Part shown: positions 10,053 to 23,548 of the stretch, in pieces
Position numbering within the stretch: position 1 is the first letter of the stretch
How the letters are laid out: each line of letters starts with the position of its first letter
Assembly (NCBI GenBank): GCA_963576565.1
Contig: OY755048.1
Location: 5,480,220 to 5,544,219, forward strand
Direction of reading: 5' to 3'
From: Aspidapion aeneum
Taxonomy: Eukaryota > Arthropoda > Insecta > Coleoptera > Brentidae
DNA: 64,000 nt
Translations under genes and position numbers: made by a program
Notes under the pieces: generated by a model
The model's database searches: none
What the model was told of the DNA's origin: nothing
The model's input: the letters and a program-made list of their open reading frames with translations, nothing else

Positions 10053-13000
10053 AATACCAAATCGTGGAAATCAAAACAAACCTCCAGCGCCCGACCGATA
10101 ATAGGAAGTTCTCTAAGCGCGCACTACCGAAAAGTGCGCGTGAACTGCTCTAAAATGCAACGCGAACCGTGGACGCGGGAGGCATCACGGGGGTGCGGGC
10201 GGCATCGAGGCTAGTTTTTGTATAAGCGCGGTGCCGAAGGAAGGTTCAGATTCTATGTACTGTAAAATTCTATTTGGACATGTCGTCCTCTCTTTCTATA
10301 TTTCGTAATTAGCAGGCGACATAACATCCACGGTGCATAGAATTTGGTTCAAGTAAATTACCGTAAAGAATTAGATTTTAGCTTGGTTTGAACACGAATA
10401 CAAACACATACATACCGTGTATTAATTTCTAGATAATATTCCAGTCTTTAGTGAATTCCTTTTGGGGTAATTATTAATTAAATTAAGGACTGATCAAAGT
10501 TTAATATTTTTTAAAGTATAATTTGGGAGTGCACGTGCACATGTGCACTTATGAAGAAACCGCCACTGCATGCGACATGTTGGATTTTACCAAAACTGCA
10601 AATTTAAGATACGGAATATGTAGTACAAGGTTCAAACTTTTTGTAAAGTCCATTAAAGTAGAAATTGTATAGTGTTTGATTGTCAGGGTACAACTTTATT
10701 AATTCCAACCAATTTTTTCAGTTGATAATTTTTTGGGCACGACACTTTTTGCTCAATGTTTAAAATCGGATCGGCGGCAATTTACCCGGCATGAATAGGT
10801 TCGCCTGCTCGACTCCGGCATCGAAGAAATAACTTATATGTTCTCTGACTCCGGCGAGTATGAGCCGTTGATTGATGTTAGACCTTGATCAGGAGGTGTA
10901 TTCTGTGTGTCAAATCTGAATATAGTATGGCATTTGGGAAAATCTCTTCATTTCCCCTCTCCTGTAGATCCGCGTCTGCTACATATTATTAGAACTTTTT
11001 TTTACTACTCGTTACAAAGTTTTAGCTCCCCAATAAATATGTTGTAGGTAGGTTTGCCCTTTGACTATAAAATGTAATTATTTTTTAAATTTACGAAAGG
11101 TCATGCCCACATTCTGAAAAACGTGACTCTTTTATAATTTCTCCTGTTGCCGTTTTTTAAAAGAATTGTGGCCTTAACGCCGAGAAATTTACACCGAAAA
11201 AGCAATCTGTATTGTATGTAGACACTGATTCATGCATATCGGGTTTCAGAGATGTGTATAGACAATGATTAAACAACTTTGTTACGTGATTTTTCCCATC
11301 TTGTATATCCCCTATTGTTTTATTGTACATTACAGCTAAGGTACTTACGGGTTAACATTGTCTATGTTCCTAGAGTCCCTGTAGTTCTGCGGGAAGGTCT
11401 AGTTTCTCTGTCTGTGGATCTTTTGCACTTGCACATGGGTACTCTTTAGGAAAAAAAACACTTTGTCACTAGTGGCGAAATGAACAGTTAGGTGTTTTCG
11501 TATCCTGAAACTATTTACTTACCTTGTTACTGTTGGAAAAGATCAAACCCATTAGTTGCTGACGTCTAGGATGGTTCTGCTAGTGTAAACTATTCATTTA
11601 TGTACATTTCTTTATTTTAGTTGATTAAGAAAAATAAATAGATATGGGATTCTTGTTTACAAATATATTAGGTTAGGGATACATAGTCAACTGTGCCACG
11701 GAGAAAAGAGTTAGACCGGTATATGGGATGGATTCGGTCGGTCGATCGATAAGATAATTGGTGGGTTCTGTGTGGTTACGCGAAATTATGTGATCGTTTC
11801 AGTGGCCTGATACCGCTAGTGTGTTTAAGGTCTAACTGCACTCAAAAGATGTCGCCACTAGCTCCAAACTACACTCAAAAGATGTCACCACTAGCTCCAG
11901 ACGAGATTATTATTTTGTACCGTTCTTGTATATATTGAACTATGGAATCAGCTGTTTGGACTGTCAAATTTTACCACTTTGACTGCATTTTTGAGGTTGT
12001 TCCCGAAGGAATTGAGGGATGTTATTTAGCACCATAGCTTTCTAAAATTGGGTACTTTTGAATCATTCCTACCAGCTTGACTAATTTGGCCAAAACGATC
12101 AAACTTTTTGAGACGCGCGCCGATATAATATGAGCACTGATAATAGATATTTCTATGGAGGTGGCCATCGAAAGTATACAAAACTTGGCGTGGTAGCTAT
12201 TTTACTATGTGGCAGCATTGTACTCGATCACGTGCACAATTTGGTAATGGGTTAGAACTCTTTTATTCCATAGGAAAAGAGATAACCATAGTGCGCCAAC
12301 AGCATCCAAATTGGTCCGAAGTGGGGCCGATTTTTCCATCTCCACGAGTCTTCAGTCTGATATCTCGTTTTGGTTGGGTGGTCACACAGTTTTGGGACTC
12401 GGCTTTATCCCAGTTTTGTGCGTAAAATTTGGGCCTTTGTTAAGGATTTTTGCCCGTGTCCCTATTTGCAGTAAGACGGTTGTCGTTTGAGCCATTTTGT
12501 AGTTTGTTGCAGCGTACTGTTCCAATTTTATTGGGATTAAAAAATTGTGTCCACCCCAACCACCCTCCATGTTGGAGAATCCAATTTGAGTGTGTGAACT
12601 CACTCCGTATCCTGGTAAGCGATTTCCAAATTATTTTTTTTTATTTTATAATTTGTACCTAAAAATTATTAGAGTGTGTCGATGTGTGCCTCAATATAAA
12701 AATCTGTAGGCATTTTTGTAAATAGCTAGCTGGTTTGTTTTGAGAGCGTGGATACCTACGCAGTTAGGTTAGGTACCAGTAGGTAATTGAAGCCGTTTTA
12801 TTTTAGTCATCTGAGATACCTTCCCCAAACCCTCTGCTAAATGGTCTGATAATTTTTGTCACAATTGGCTACACTCATTCAGCGAACATTTGGGCCATAG
12901 ATATGACGTGTAAGATAATCAACATAGCGGCTCACAGTAGTGCCAATTTTGTGCACTGACCCAACAGAGGTAAGTTATGCATTTTAGTTAAATTTGGCCG

Positions 13001-14047
13001 TGCAGTTTTTTGGTCAATTTGCAGATTTTGTGTAAAAAGAAAAAGTAGGGATTTTGTTCTGTAAATAGGCACTAGATAAATAAAATGATTATAAATCTGA
13101 AAGGGGAATACATAACTCTAACGGACCATATTGCCTACGGTTAAAAGGGGAAAAATGGGACAACGAAAGAACTGAGTATTTTTTTTCTCTGAGACCGATC
13201 TTTCATTTTGGTAAGAGATAACTATTTTTGGACTTTATTTAAGGAAGTTTTGTAGTACCTATTTGGGCACTTGTAACTCTTTCCAAGTCGTCTTTATTTT
13301 AGAACTGGTAAATAATTTTTACAATTTAAGAATATATTTTAGATCATAACTATTTTAATAATTACAAAAACTTGGTCAGTTTTTAAGAACATTTTTTTTA
13401 AAGAAAAATTTCAGTTTCTGGACTTGCCAAAAAATTTTTTCATATTTTTTTATTAAATTATTATTTAGGTAATAATTGCAGGTTGAGTATAGAAAAGTTT
13501 TGTATATAGGTTTCCTTCTCTATCTATCTCTATCTATTTTTTTTTGTGTGTGTGTTTTGATATTCTTTTTCTGTCTCGGTCTGATAGTCTGCCTGAGAAA
13601 TAACAGTTATCCGTTGTGTAGTGCAGGATCAATGTACGAGAACTTCCCAAGGCCTTATGGGATTTTGCAACTTTGATCGTACCGGACTCACATAACATCC
13701 TGGAGTTTGGCTGCAGGCCATGACTGGAGGCCTGTTAGGACTCTACAGACTCTCAGATTCGAAAACTCTTGTGTACATAGTATTTCGGGGGATTTTCCGT
13801 AAAAGGATACCTCGCTTGCTTTTTATGCGGCATAAGCGTTACCAGAGGGGCAACCCAACCCTCCCGCTTATAACCTTACTCTTCTGGGTTCTATGTAGAA
13901 TGGGGCCACTACATAGTTTCTTTTCTATCCTTCTCTTTCAAATTTTTGTTTGTTTGTGTGCATGGTTTACGTGTTAGTTAGGCAACTTTTCTATACTCTT
14001 ACTAGGTAAACAAACTTTGTCTGGGTTTGTATATATTTGTATTATGG
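10053..14047. other. Unassigned region with higher complexity
   Basis: About 4 kb without recognisable elements. It has a GC-rich patch at 10,085-10,215, a 33-bp direct repeat (CACTCAAAAGATGTCRCCAC, 11,837-11,901), a short CTAT/GT-rich tract near 13,518-13,555, and several short ORFs (longest 85 codons, 13,720-13,977) with no family motif. GTAAGT-type donors occur (for example near 12,970), but no exon can be supported. It could be intronic or intergenic host DNA. Confidence 0.3.
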
Positions 14048-14562
14048 GTCATTCTGTACCATGGGACATTCCATGTTTAGAGGCATTTCATGCCCAAGGG
14101 GCATTCCATGCCTAAGAAAGTATAACCTATTTGGGGACATTCCTTGCTTATAGTATCTAATCGTATTAATTTTTTAAATTTTTCTTTAAAGCAAATCCGT
14201 AGTAGGGTAATATAAATTTTGTTTAAATATAAATCGGGGCATTTCATACTATTCGGGCATTCCATGCCTAGTAATGCTTAAAGGGCATTCATGAATTATT
14301 TTATTTTTTTAGTTTTTTGTATTTTTTTTATTATTTTGATTATTGATCTTGCTCAGGGGCATTCCTTGCTCGAGGGGCATTCCATACCTGAGGGTTATAA
14401 CATGGATGAGTGATGTTTGTATTTAAGAGCATTCCATGATTAAGGGTGTTATGGGTCGCAGGGACATTCCATGCTTACGAGGCATTGATGAATTTTTTTT
14501 TAAAGCATTATATATATTTTTTTTATATTGCCTGAGGGGCATTCCATGATTAGGGCCGATAA
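14048..14562 (+). repeat. Cluster of about 14 interspersed GGGGCATTCCATGCCT motifs
   Basis: A 15-18-bp motif, consensus GGGGCATTCCATGCCTRAG, appears about 14 times within 515 bp, always on the same strand. Spacing ranges from directly adjacent to about 100 bp of AT-rich filler. It is not a regular tandem array and the spacers are unrelated, so it is neither a normal minisatellite nor a CRISPR. It could be a decayed minisatellite or a dispersed protein-binding cluster. Confidence 0.7.
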
Positions 14563-15731
14563 CATTTTTAATTTTTTTTTAGACCATATTGGAATATGGA
14601 TTTTTATTATGCTGTTTATAGACTACGCGAGACTTACGCTTGTTTTGGTCTCTCTTGTAGGGTTTTATGGTTATGGTTCCAGTTTCCGATACCGTTTTTA
14701 TGGTTCCCGTTTCCTGTACCGGTTTTTTTTTATGGCTCCAGTTTTTTTAACCCGCTCCCCGATTCCAGTTAAGCCAGTTATAAGGTTGGATGTGGATCAC
14801 TCATTAGAGTATCAAAAGTGAAGAAACTGAAGATACTATTTTCCTCCTTTTCCAACTGCCAAATACTTCGGCTTTAGGATGATGTCCCTACTTCCAGTAT
14901 TGAGTAGCTCACAACTAGTAATCAGCTAAGTAATTAGCTTAAGTCGCGTTAAAAAAAAAAACCATCTGCCAAACCAATAAATTTTTTTTTATGTTTTAAA
15001 TTATATGGAAGTATGATTTTTTTTTAAAGTGAAACCATAGGTAATATTTAGTAACTTAACTCTAAGGTTGTAAACGTACGGCTATGCGGTTTATGACGTC
15101 ATAATTCGTGCGCCATGTTACTGATTTAAGACGGTTGATGCGTTTTGCGCTGCGCAATAATTTTAACATAATTATAGATGGTACGGTGTAATTCTGTAAT
15201 CGCTTAATTATTTTAATAATTATCGAACACTCAGCGGCCGAGTACTGGTAATACGGTGACTAGTTTTAGAAACATTTTCTTGTATTTATGGAACCTGTAC
15301 TATTATTTACAAATTATGTTAATAAATGACGATCTGATAAAAGTTGTTTCAGTTCAGACCCTATGGCCACTTGAATATTTTGAACGACTGCGGGTGAATT
15401 CAGTTTCATTAAAAGATCAGCTGAGTTTCGTAATTAGTATCAGTCGGTCTTAATTTAAATTTGTACCACCTTATTTAGGTTCTACTTTGGAGTAAAATTA
15501 CGTGGCGCCTAAAAATTTTTATTAAACCCCTCGCCTCTCGCTGTTTAAAAGTTAGCGGCCTCCAAAGATGAACGGTTCTGTTTAATGAAACTAGTTGACC
15601 GTGGTGATTGTTCAATAACGCTGTTACCACATTATAAAAAAAATATTATTTTATTATTATTAATTTAATTATTTTTTTTTCTTCTTTTGCTCCTTACTAT
15701 TAATGCCTCCTTTTAAGATCAAAAATAAACG
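14563..15731. other. Unassigned AT-rich region
   Basis: Short frames only (for example 65 codons at 15,256-15,453), none with a recognised domain. No repeats found. Confidence 0.3.
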
Positions 15732-15880
15732 CCACAACTTATACACAGATAGGCAACCCAACAAACTTCATAACAGCAGCAGACAGATGGCCTTGCCGTA
15801 TATTCATGTAGTTCCAATGATGACACGGCAGCGCCATCTGTCCGCTGCTGTTGTGAAGTTTGTTAGGTTACCCATTAAAC
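15732..15880. mobile_element. Small palindromic MITE, copy 1
   Basis: The arms ACAAACTTCATAACAGCAGC...ACAGATGGC and their inverse (GCCATCTGTCCGCTGCTG...GAAGTTTGT) flank a short loop (ATGTAGTTCCAATGATGACA). The same element, with longer matching ends, lies at 28,884-29,025. The outer right end is degraded here. Confidence 0.7.
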
Positions 15881-16461
15881 CGGGGAAAGAAGGTGATAAA
15901 TATTTCAAATTCTTGAGGAAAAAGAGCAAAAAAAATTATTAAACTTTTAAAATGTAACTCAGAACTGAAAACCAACTAATTTATAAAAAATTTCACCAAA
16001 AAGATAATGCAAGGAATTAACTACCGTACCCCACCTTATAGGGTGAGATGGTAAAAATACCATGGAACAGGCTTTATGCGAATTATTTTAGTTGTTGTAT
16101 ACAATGTTTTGGTTACAGTAGGTAATTTATCTTTAAATTTAACGACATTAACTATTAACACTGATAAAACAATATGAGATAGAGATATGTATATTTTATT
16201 ACATCTTGCATAACCCCTTATTTCTTATTTCGATATCTCTAACTCTGCACTGCCTCGACAGATGCCTTCAGAAAATTTTAATTATTTTATAGTTTATATT
16301 AAATACTTTTCCCATAAAACAGTTATTTCAAAACCCTTTCGCACACATTATATGCCATACGCAGAGCTTTCTCTTAAATGTTGGAAAAAGGCGCATTTTT
16401 ATTGCTTGTTTTATAAATTATTTATTTATTACGACCACCAAAGCTTACGGCAGTAATAGTG
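15881..16461. other. Unassigned AT-rich flank
   Basis: No feature recognised. One 64-codon frame (16,262-16,456) lacks any family motif. Confidence 0.3.
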
Positions 16462-16470
16462 GTTAATTAC
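16462..16470. other. Target-site duplication, left (GTTAATTAC)
   Basis: Perfect 9-bp match to 26,843-26,851 immediately outside the TIRs. P elements generate 8-bp duplications, so one base may be coincidence or belong to the TIR. Confidence 0.75.
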
Positions 16471-16500
16471 CACGGTCCGTAAATATACCGGTTGTCTGGT
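16471..16500 (+). repeat. Left TIR of the P-type element
   Basis: Thirty bases beginning CACGGTCCGTAAATATACCG, matched inversely at 26,813-26,842 with two substitutions. Confidence 0.85.
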
Positions 16501-16735
16501 TAGAGTTACGTCACAGTTTTCTAGTAATCTGCAATCAAACGCTATTTATAGAGTAAATTCGTCTTTTGCCAGGAAATGTACATTTTGGGTCTTGTCGTTT
16601 TGTAAGTAGTGTTTATACCTGTTCCGTGCTTGCTATAAATGTATTAAAGATTAACCAAAAGAAATTTCAGACTAACTAAAAGAAATTTAGTGATAGTTTA
16701 TCTACTTCATCTTCTGTATTAACACCTAAAAAAAT

Positions 16736-17172
16736 ATGTGTGAAAAAGATGGTTTAGTTTATATTGCAGGATTTTTAGCACGAAAGCATCACAATGGGTT
16801 CCCTGAACGTGGTTGCTATACATATGAAAATGAACCAACCAACATGCATTCATATGCCATGCTATCTTAGGTGAAAGCCTTTCTTTTGGAGGCTTAACTG
16901 AGCCTTCACCATTATGGAAAGAAAATGTTAACAAAATGGACAAATGGTTCATAAAATTGCATGGTAGCAATTTTAAATTTAAAACAAATATTGTGAAGCG
17001 ATCCACTAAATTAATATTTAAAAAAGTTTCTATTCCATATAAATTGGTAAATTTATTTCTAAAACAAAGAGTGATGGTAAAAATCAAATTTATAAATACC
17101 AAAAAGCAAAATAAATCCACAATGAAACGAAAGCTTGATGATACAAGGACTGATGAGAGTCGAAAACAGTAA
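16736..17172 (+). pseudogene. P-element/THAP9-type transposase C-terminus, unit 1
   Basis: The relic lies in two frames. Frame one (16,736-16,870, 44 codons to a TAG) reads DGLVYIAGFLARK and then CYTYENEPTNMHSYAML. This matches the YIAGYVARK block that P-element/THAP9-type transposases carry near their C-terminus. Frame two continues from about 16,864 to the TAA at 17,172: LSFGGLTEPSPLW, then an amphipathic stretch, VSIPYKLVNLFLKQRVMVKI, and a basic Lys/Arg-rich tail. The GGL-x-PS and FLKQR-x-x-x-KIKFIN motifs are the expected next blocks of the family. A one-base shift near 16,850-16,870 separates the frames. The catalytic core and THAP domain are missing. Unit 1 also differs at TCTACTTCATC (TCTACTGCATC in the others), as expected for an array edge. 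Confidence 0.78.
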
Positions 17173-17532
17173 AAATGTTAAAGAAAATTATATTGTAACT
17201 AATTAGATACGTAGTTTTTTATTACTTGCAATATAATTTTAAAAAAACTAATGAGGACCATTCTTAAATTATATACTGGGTGTTCCAAGTTAAATGTCCA
17301 CCAGTGCTAACTTTCTTATTATTAAAAATAAAACGCTATTTATAGAGTAAATTCGTCTTTTGCCAGGAAATGTTGTACATTTTGGGTCTTGTCGTTTTGT
17401 AAGTAGTGTTTATACCTGTTCCGTGCTTGCTATAAATGTATTAAAGATTAACCAAAAGAAATTTCAGACTAACTAAAAGAAATTTAGTGATAGTTTATCT
17501 ACTGCATCTTCTGTATTAACACCTAAAAAAAT

Positions 17533-17969
17533 ATGTGTGAAAAAGATGGTTTAGTTTATATTGCAGGATTTTTAGCACGAAAGCATCACAATGGGTTCCC
17601 TGAACGTGGTTGCTATACATATGAAAATGAACCAACCAACATGCATTCATATGCCATGCTATCTTAGGTGAAAGCCTTTCTTTTGGAGGCTTAACTGAGC
17701 CTTCACCATTATGGAAAGAAAATGTTAACAAAATGGACAAATGGTTCATAAAATTGCATGGTAGCAATTTTAAATTTAAAACAAATATTGTGAAGCGATC
17801 CACTAAATTAATATTTAAAAAAGTTTCTATTCCATATAAATTGGTAAATTTATTTCTAAAACAAAGAGTGATGGTAAAAATCAAATTTATAAATACCAAA
17901 AAGCAAAATAAATCCACAATGAAACGAAAGCTTGATGATACAAGGACTGATGAGAGTCGAAAACAGTAA
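17533..17969 (+). pseudogene. Transposase relic, unit 2
   Basis: Same frames and break as unit 1. Diagnostic state: AAGGACTG and GTAAAAATC. Confidence 0.75.
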
Positions 17970-18329
17970 AAATGTTAAAGAAAATTATATTGTAACTAAT
18001 TAGATACGTAGTTTTTTATTACTTGCAATATAATTTTAAAAAAACTAATGAGGACCATTCTTAAATTATATACTGGGTGTTCCAAGTTAAATGTCCACCA
18101 GTGCTAACTTTCTTATTATTAAAAATAAAACGCTATTTATAGAGTAAATTCGTCTTTTGCCAGGAAATGTTGTACATTTTGGGTCTTGTCGTTTTGTAAG
18201 TAGTGTTTATACCTGTTCCGTGCTTGCTATAAATGTATTAAAGATTAACCAAAAGAAATTTCAGACTAACTAAAAGAAATTTAGTGATAGTTTATCTACT
18301 GCATCTTCTGTATTAACACCTAAAAAAAT

Positions 18330-18766
18330 ATGTGTGAAAAAGATGGTTTAGTTTATATTGCAGGATTTTTAGCACGAAAGCATCACAATGGGTTCCCTGA
18401 ACGTGGTTGCTATACATATGAAAATGAACCAACCAACATGCATTCATATGCCATGCTATCTTAGGTGAAAGCCTTTCTTTTGGAGGCTTAACTGAGCCTT
18501 CACCATTATGGAAAGAAAATGTTAACAAAATGGACAAATGGTTCATAAAATTGCATGGTAGCAATTTTAAATTTAAAACAAATATTGTGAAGCGATCCAC
18601 TAAATTAATATTTAAAAAAGTTTCTATTCCATATAAATTGGTAAATTTATTTCTAAAACAAAGAGTGATGGTAAAAATCAAATTTATAAATACCAAAAAG
18701 CAAAATAAATCCACAATGAAACGAAAGCTTGATGATACAAAGACTGATGAGAGTCGAAAACAGTAA
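18330..18766 (+). pseudogene. Transposase relic, unit 3
   Basis: Carries AAAGACTG (Lys for Arg near the tail). First unit of the first five-unit block. Confidence 0.75.
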
Positions 18767-19126
18767 AAATGTTAAAGAAAATTATATTGTAACTAATTAG
18801 ATACGTAGTTTTTTATTACTTGCAATATAATTTTAAAAAAACTAATGAGGACCATTCTTAAATTATATACTGGGTGTTCCAAGTTAAATGTCCACCAGTG
18901 CTAACTTTCTTATTATTAAAAATAAAACGCTATTTATAGAGTAAATTCGTCTTTTGCCAGGAAATGTTGTACATTTTGGGTCTTGTCGTTTTGTAAGTAG
19001 TGTTTATACCTGTTCCGTGCTTGCTATAAATGTATTAAAGATTAACCAAAAGAAATTTCAGACTAACTAAAAGAAATTTAGTGATAGTTTATCTACTGCA
19101 TCTTCTGTATTAACACCTAAAAAAAT

Positions 19127-19563
19127 ATGTGTGAAAAAGATGGTTTAGTTTATATTGCAGGATTTTTAGCACGAAAGCATCACAATGGGTTCCCTGAACG
19201 TGGTTGCTATACATATGAAAATGAACCAACCAACATGCATTCATATGCCATGCTATCTTAGGTGAAAGCCTTTCTTTTGGAGGCTTAACTGAGCCTTCAC
19301 CATTATGGAAAGAAAATGTTAACAAAATGGACAAATGGTTCATAAAATTGCATGGTAGCAATTTTAAATTTAAAACAAATATTGTGAAGCGATCCACTAA
19401 ATTAATATTTAAAAAAGTTTCTATTCCATATAAATTGGTAAATTTATTTCTAAAACAAAGAGTGATGGTAAAAATCAAATTTATAAATACCAAAAAGCAA
19501 AATAAATCCACAATGAAACGAAAGCTTGATGATACAAGGACTGATGAGAGTCGAAAACAGTAA
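19127..19563 (+). pseudogene. Transposase relic, unit 4
   Basis: AAGGACTG state; second unit of the first five-unit block. Confidence 0.75.
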
Positions 19564-19923
19564 AAATGTTAAAGAAAATTATATTGTAACTAATTAGATA
19601 CGTAGTTTTTTATTACTTGCAATATAATTTTAAAAAAACTAATGAGGACCATTCTTAAATTATATACTGGGTGTTCCAAGTTAAATGTCCACCAGTGCTA
19701 ACTTTCTTATTATTAAAAATAAAACGCTATTTATAGAGTAAATTCGTCTTTTGCCAGGAAATGTTGTACATTTTGGGTCTTGTCGTTTTGTAAGTAGTGT
19801 TTATACCTGTTCCGTGCTTGCTATAAATGTATTAAAGATTAACCAAAAGAAATTTCAGACTAACTAAAAGAAATTTAGTGATAGTTTATCTACTGCATCT
19901 TCTGTATTAACACCTAAAAAAAT

Positions 19924-20360
19924 ATGTGTGAAAAAGATGGTTTAGTTTATATTGCAGGATTTTTAGCACGAAAGCATCACAATGGGTTCCCTGAACGTGG
20001 TTGCTATACATATGAAAATGAACCAACCAACATGCATTCATATGCCATGCTATCTTAGGTGAAAGCCTTTCTTTTGGAGGCTTAACTGAGCCTTCACCAT
20101 TATGGAAAGAAAATGTTAACAAAATGGACAAATGGTTCATAAAATTGCATGGTAGCAATTTTAAATTTAAAACAAATATTGTGAAGCGATCCACTAAATT
20201 AATATTTAAAAAAGTTTCTATTCCATATAAATTGGTAAATTTATTTCTAAAACAAAGAGTGATGGTAAAAATCAAATTTATAAATACCAAAAAGCAAAAT
20301 AAATCCACAATGAAACGAAAGCTTGATGATACAAGGACTGATGAGAGTCGAAAACAGTAA
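19924..20360 (+). pseudogene. Transposase relic, unit 5
   Basis: AAGGACTG state; third unit of the block. Confidence 0.75.
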
Positions 20361-20720
20361 AAATGTTAAAGAAAATTATATTGTAACTAATTAGATACGT
20401 AGTTTTTTATTACTTGCAATATAATTTTAAAAAAACTAATGAGGACCATTCTTAAATTATATACTGGGTGTTCCAAGTTAAATGTCCACCAGTGCTAACT
20501 TTCTTATTATTAAAAATAAAACGCTATTTATAGAGTAAATTCGTCTTTTGCCAGGAAATGTTGTACATTTTGGGTCTTGTCGTTTTGTAAGTAGTGTTTA
20601 TACCTGTTCCGTGCTTGCTATAAATGTATTAAAGATTAACCAAAAGAAATTTCAGACTAACTAAAAGAAATTTAGTGATAGTTTATCTACTGCATCTTCT
20701 GTATTAACACCTAAAAAAAT

Positions 20721-21157
20721 ATGTGTGAAAAAGATGGTTTAGTTTATATTGCAGGATTTTTAGCACGAAAGCATCACAATGGGTTCCCTGAACGTGGTTG
20801 CTATACATATGAAAATGAACCAACCAACATGCATTCATATGCCATGCTATCTTAGGTGAAAGCCTTTCTTTTGGAGGCTTAACTGAGCCTTCACCATTAT
20901 GGAAAGAAAATGTTAACAAAATGGACAAATGGTTCATAAAATTGCATGGTAGCAATTTTAAATTTAAAACAAATATTGTGAAGCGATCCACTAAATTAAT
21001 ATTTAAAAAAGTTTCTATTCCATATAAATTGGTAAATTTATTTCTAAAACAAAGAGTGATGGTAAAAATCAAATTTATAAATACCAAAAAGCAAAATAAA
21101 TCCACAATGAAACGAAAGCTTGATGATACAAAGACTGATGAGAGTCGAAAACAGTAA
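20721..21157 (+). pseudogene. Transposase relic, unit 6
   Basis: AAAGACTG state; fourth unit of the block. Confidence 0.75.
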
Positions 21158-21517
21158 AAATGTTAAAGAAAATTATATTGTAACTAATTAGATACGTAGT
21201 TTTTTATTACTTGCAATATAATTTTAAAAAAACTAATGAGGACCATTCTTAAATTATATACTGGGTGTTCCAAGTTAAATGTCCACCAGTGCTAACTTTC
21301 TTATTATTAAAAATAAAACGCTATTTATAGAGTAAATTCGTCTTTTGCCAGGAAATGTTGTACATTTTGGGTCTTGTCGTTTTGTAAGTAGTGTTTATAC
21401 CTGTTCCGTGCTTGCTATAAATGTATTAAAGATTAACCAAAAGAAATTTCAGACTAACTAAAAGAAATTTAGTGATAGTTTATCTACTGCATCTTCTGTA
21501 TTAACACCTAAAAAAAT

Positions 21518-21954
21518 ATGTGTGAAAAAGATGGTTTAGTTTATATTGCAGGATTTTTAGCACGAAAGCATCACAATGGGTTCCCTGAACGTGGTTGCTA
21601 TACATATGAAAATGAACCAACCAACATGCATTCATATGCCATGCTATCTTAGGTGAAAGCCTTTCTTTTGGAGGCTTAACTGAGCCTTCACCATTATGGA
21701 AAGAAAATGTTAACAAAATGGACAAATGGTTCATAAAATTGCATGGTAGCAATTTTAAATTTAAAACAAATATTGTGAAGCGATCCACTAAATTAATATT
21801 TAAAAAAGTTTCTATTCCATATAAATTGGTAAATTTATTTCTAAAACAAAGAGTGATGGTAAGAATCAAATTTATAAATACCAAAAAGCAAAATAAATCC
21901 ACAATGAAACGAAAGCTTGATGATACAAGGACTGATGAGAGTCGAAAACAGTAA
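21518..21954 (+). pseudogene. Transposase relic, unit 7
   Basis: AAGGACTG together with GTAAGAATC (Lys to Arg in the MVKIK motif). This unique double state is shared only with unit 12. Confidence 0.75.
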
Positions 21955-22314
21955 AAATGTTAAAGAAAATTATATTGTAACTAATTAGATACGTAGTTTT
22001 TTATTACTTGCAATATAATTTTAAAAAAACTAATGAGGACCATTCTTAAATTATATACTGGGTGTTCCAAGTTAAATGTCCACCAGTGCTAACTTTCTTA
22101 TTATTAAAAATAAAACGCTATTTATAGAGTAAATTCGTCTTTTGCCAGGAAATGTTGTACATTTTGGGTCTTGTCGTTTTGTAAGTAGTGTTTATACCTG
22201 TTCCGTGCTTGCTATAAATGTATTAAAGATTAACCAAAAGAAATTTCAGACTAACTAAAAGAAATTTAGTGATAGTTTATCTACTGCATCTTCTGTATTA
22301 ACACCTAAAAAAAT

Positions 22315-22751
22315 ATGTGTGAAAAAGATGGTTTAGTTTATATTGCAGGATTTTTAGCACGAAAGCATCACAATGGGTTCCCTGAACGTGGTTGCTATAC
22401 ATATGAAAATGAACCAACCAACATGCATTCATATGCCATGCTATCTTAGGTGAAAGCCTTTCTTTTGGAGGCTTAACTGAGCCTTCACCATTATGGAAAG
22501 AAAATGTTAACAAAATGGACAAATGGTTCATAAAATTGCATGGTAGCAATTTTAAATTTAAAACAAATATTGTGAAGCGATCCACTAAATTAATATTTAA
22601 AAAAGTTTCTATTCCATATAAATTGGTAAATTTATTTCTAAAACAAAGAGTGATGGTAAAAATCAAATTTATAAATACCAAAAAGCAAAATAAATCCACA
22701 ATGAAACGAAAGCTTGATGATACAAAGACTGATGAGAGTCGAAAACAGTAA
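22315..22751 (+). pseudogene. Transposase relic, unit 8
   Basis: AAAGACTG state; matches unit 3 and opens the second five-unit block. Confidence 0.75.
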
Positions 22752-23111
22752 AAATGTTAAAGAAAATTATATTGTAACTAATTAGATACGTAGTTTTTTA
22801 TTACTTGCAATATAATTTTAAAAAAACTAATGAGGACCATTCTTAAATTATATACTGGGTGTTCCAAGTTAAATGTCCACCAGTGCTAACTTTCTTATTA
22901 TTAAAAATAAAACGCTATTTATAGAGTAAATTCGTCTTTTGCCAGGAAATGTTGTACATTTTGGGTCTTGTCGTTTTGTAAGTAGTGTTTATACCTGTTC
23001 CGTGCTTGCTATAAATGTATTAAAGATTAACCAAAAGAAATTTCAGACTAACTAAAAGAAATTTAGTGATAGTTTATCTACTGCATCTTCTGTATTAACA
23101 CCTAAAAAAAT

Positions 23112-23548
23112 ATGTGTGAAAAAGATGGTTTAGTTTATATTGCAGGATTTTTAGCACGAAAGCATCACAATGGGTTCCCTGAACGTGGTTGCTATACATA
23201 TGAAAATGAACCAACCAACATGCATTCATATGCCATGCTATCTTAGGTGAAAGCCTTTCTTTTGGAGGCTTAACTGAGCCTTCACCATTATGGAAAGAAA
23301 ATGTTAACAAAATGGACAAATGGTTCATAAAATTGCATGGTAGCAATTTTAAATTTAAAACAAATATTGTGAAGCGATCCACTAAATTAATATTTAAAAA
23401 AGTTTCTATTCCATATAAATTGGTAAATTTATTTCTAAAACAAAGAGTGATGGTAAAAATCAAATTTATAAATACCAAAAAGCAAAATAAATCCACAATG
23501 AAACGAAAGCTTGATGATACAAGGACTGATGAGAGTCGAAAACAGTAA
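23112..23548 (+). pseudogene. Transposase relic, unit 9
   Basis: AAGGACTG state; matches unit 4. Confidence 0.75.

Noticed and set aside
12207..13977. Possible host exons with GTAAG-type donors (for example near 12,615 and 12,970)
   Set aside because: Isolated donor-like words are common; no acceptor, branch site or protein motif supports an exon.
14048..14562. Short repeated motifs considered as a CRISPR array
   Set aside because: Repeats are degenerate, spacing is irregular, spacers are AT-rich filler, and no cas-like genes exist.
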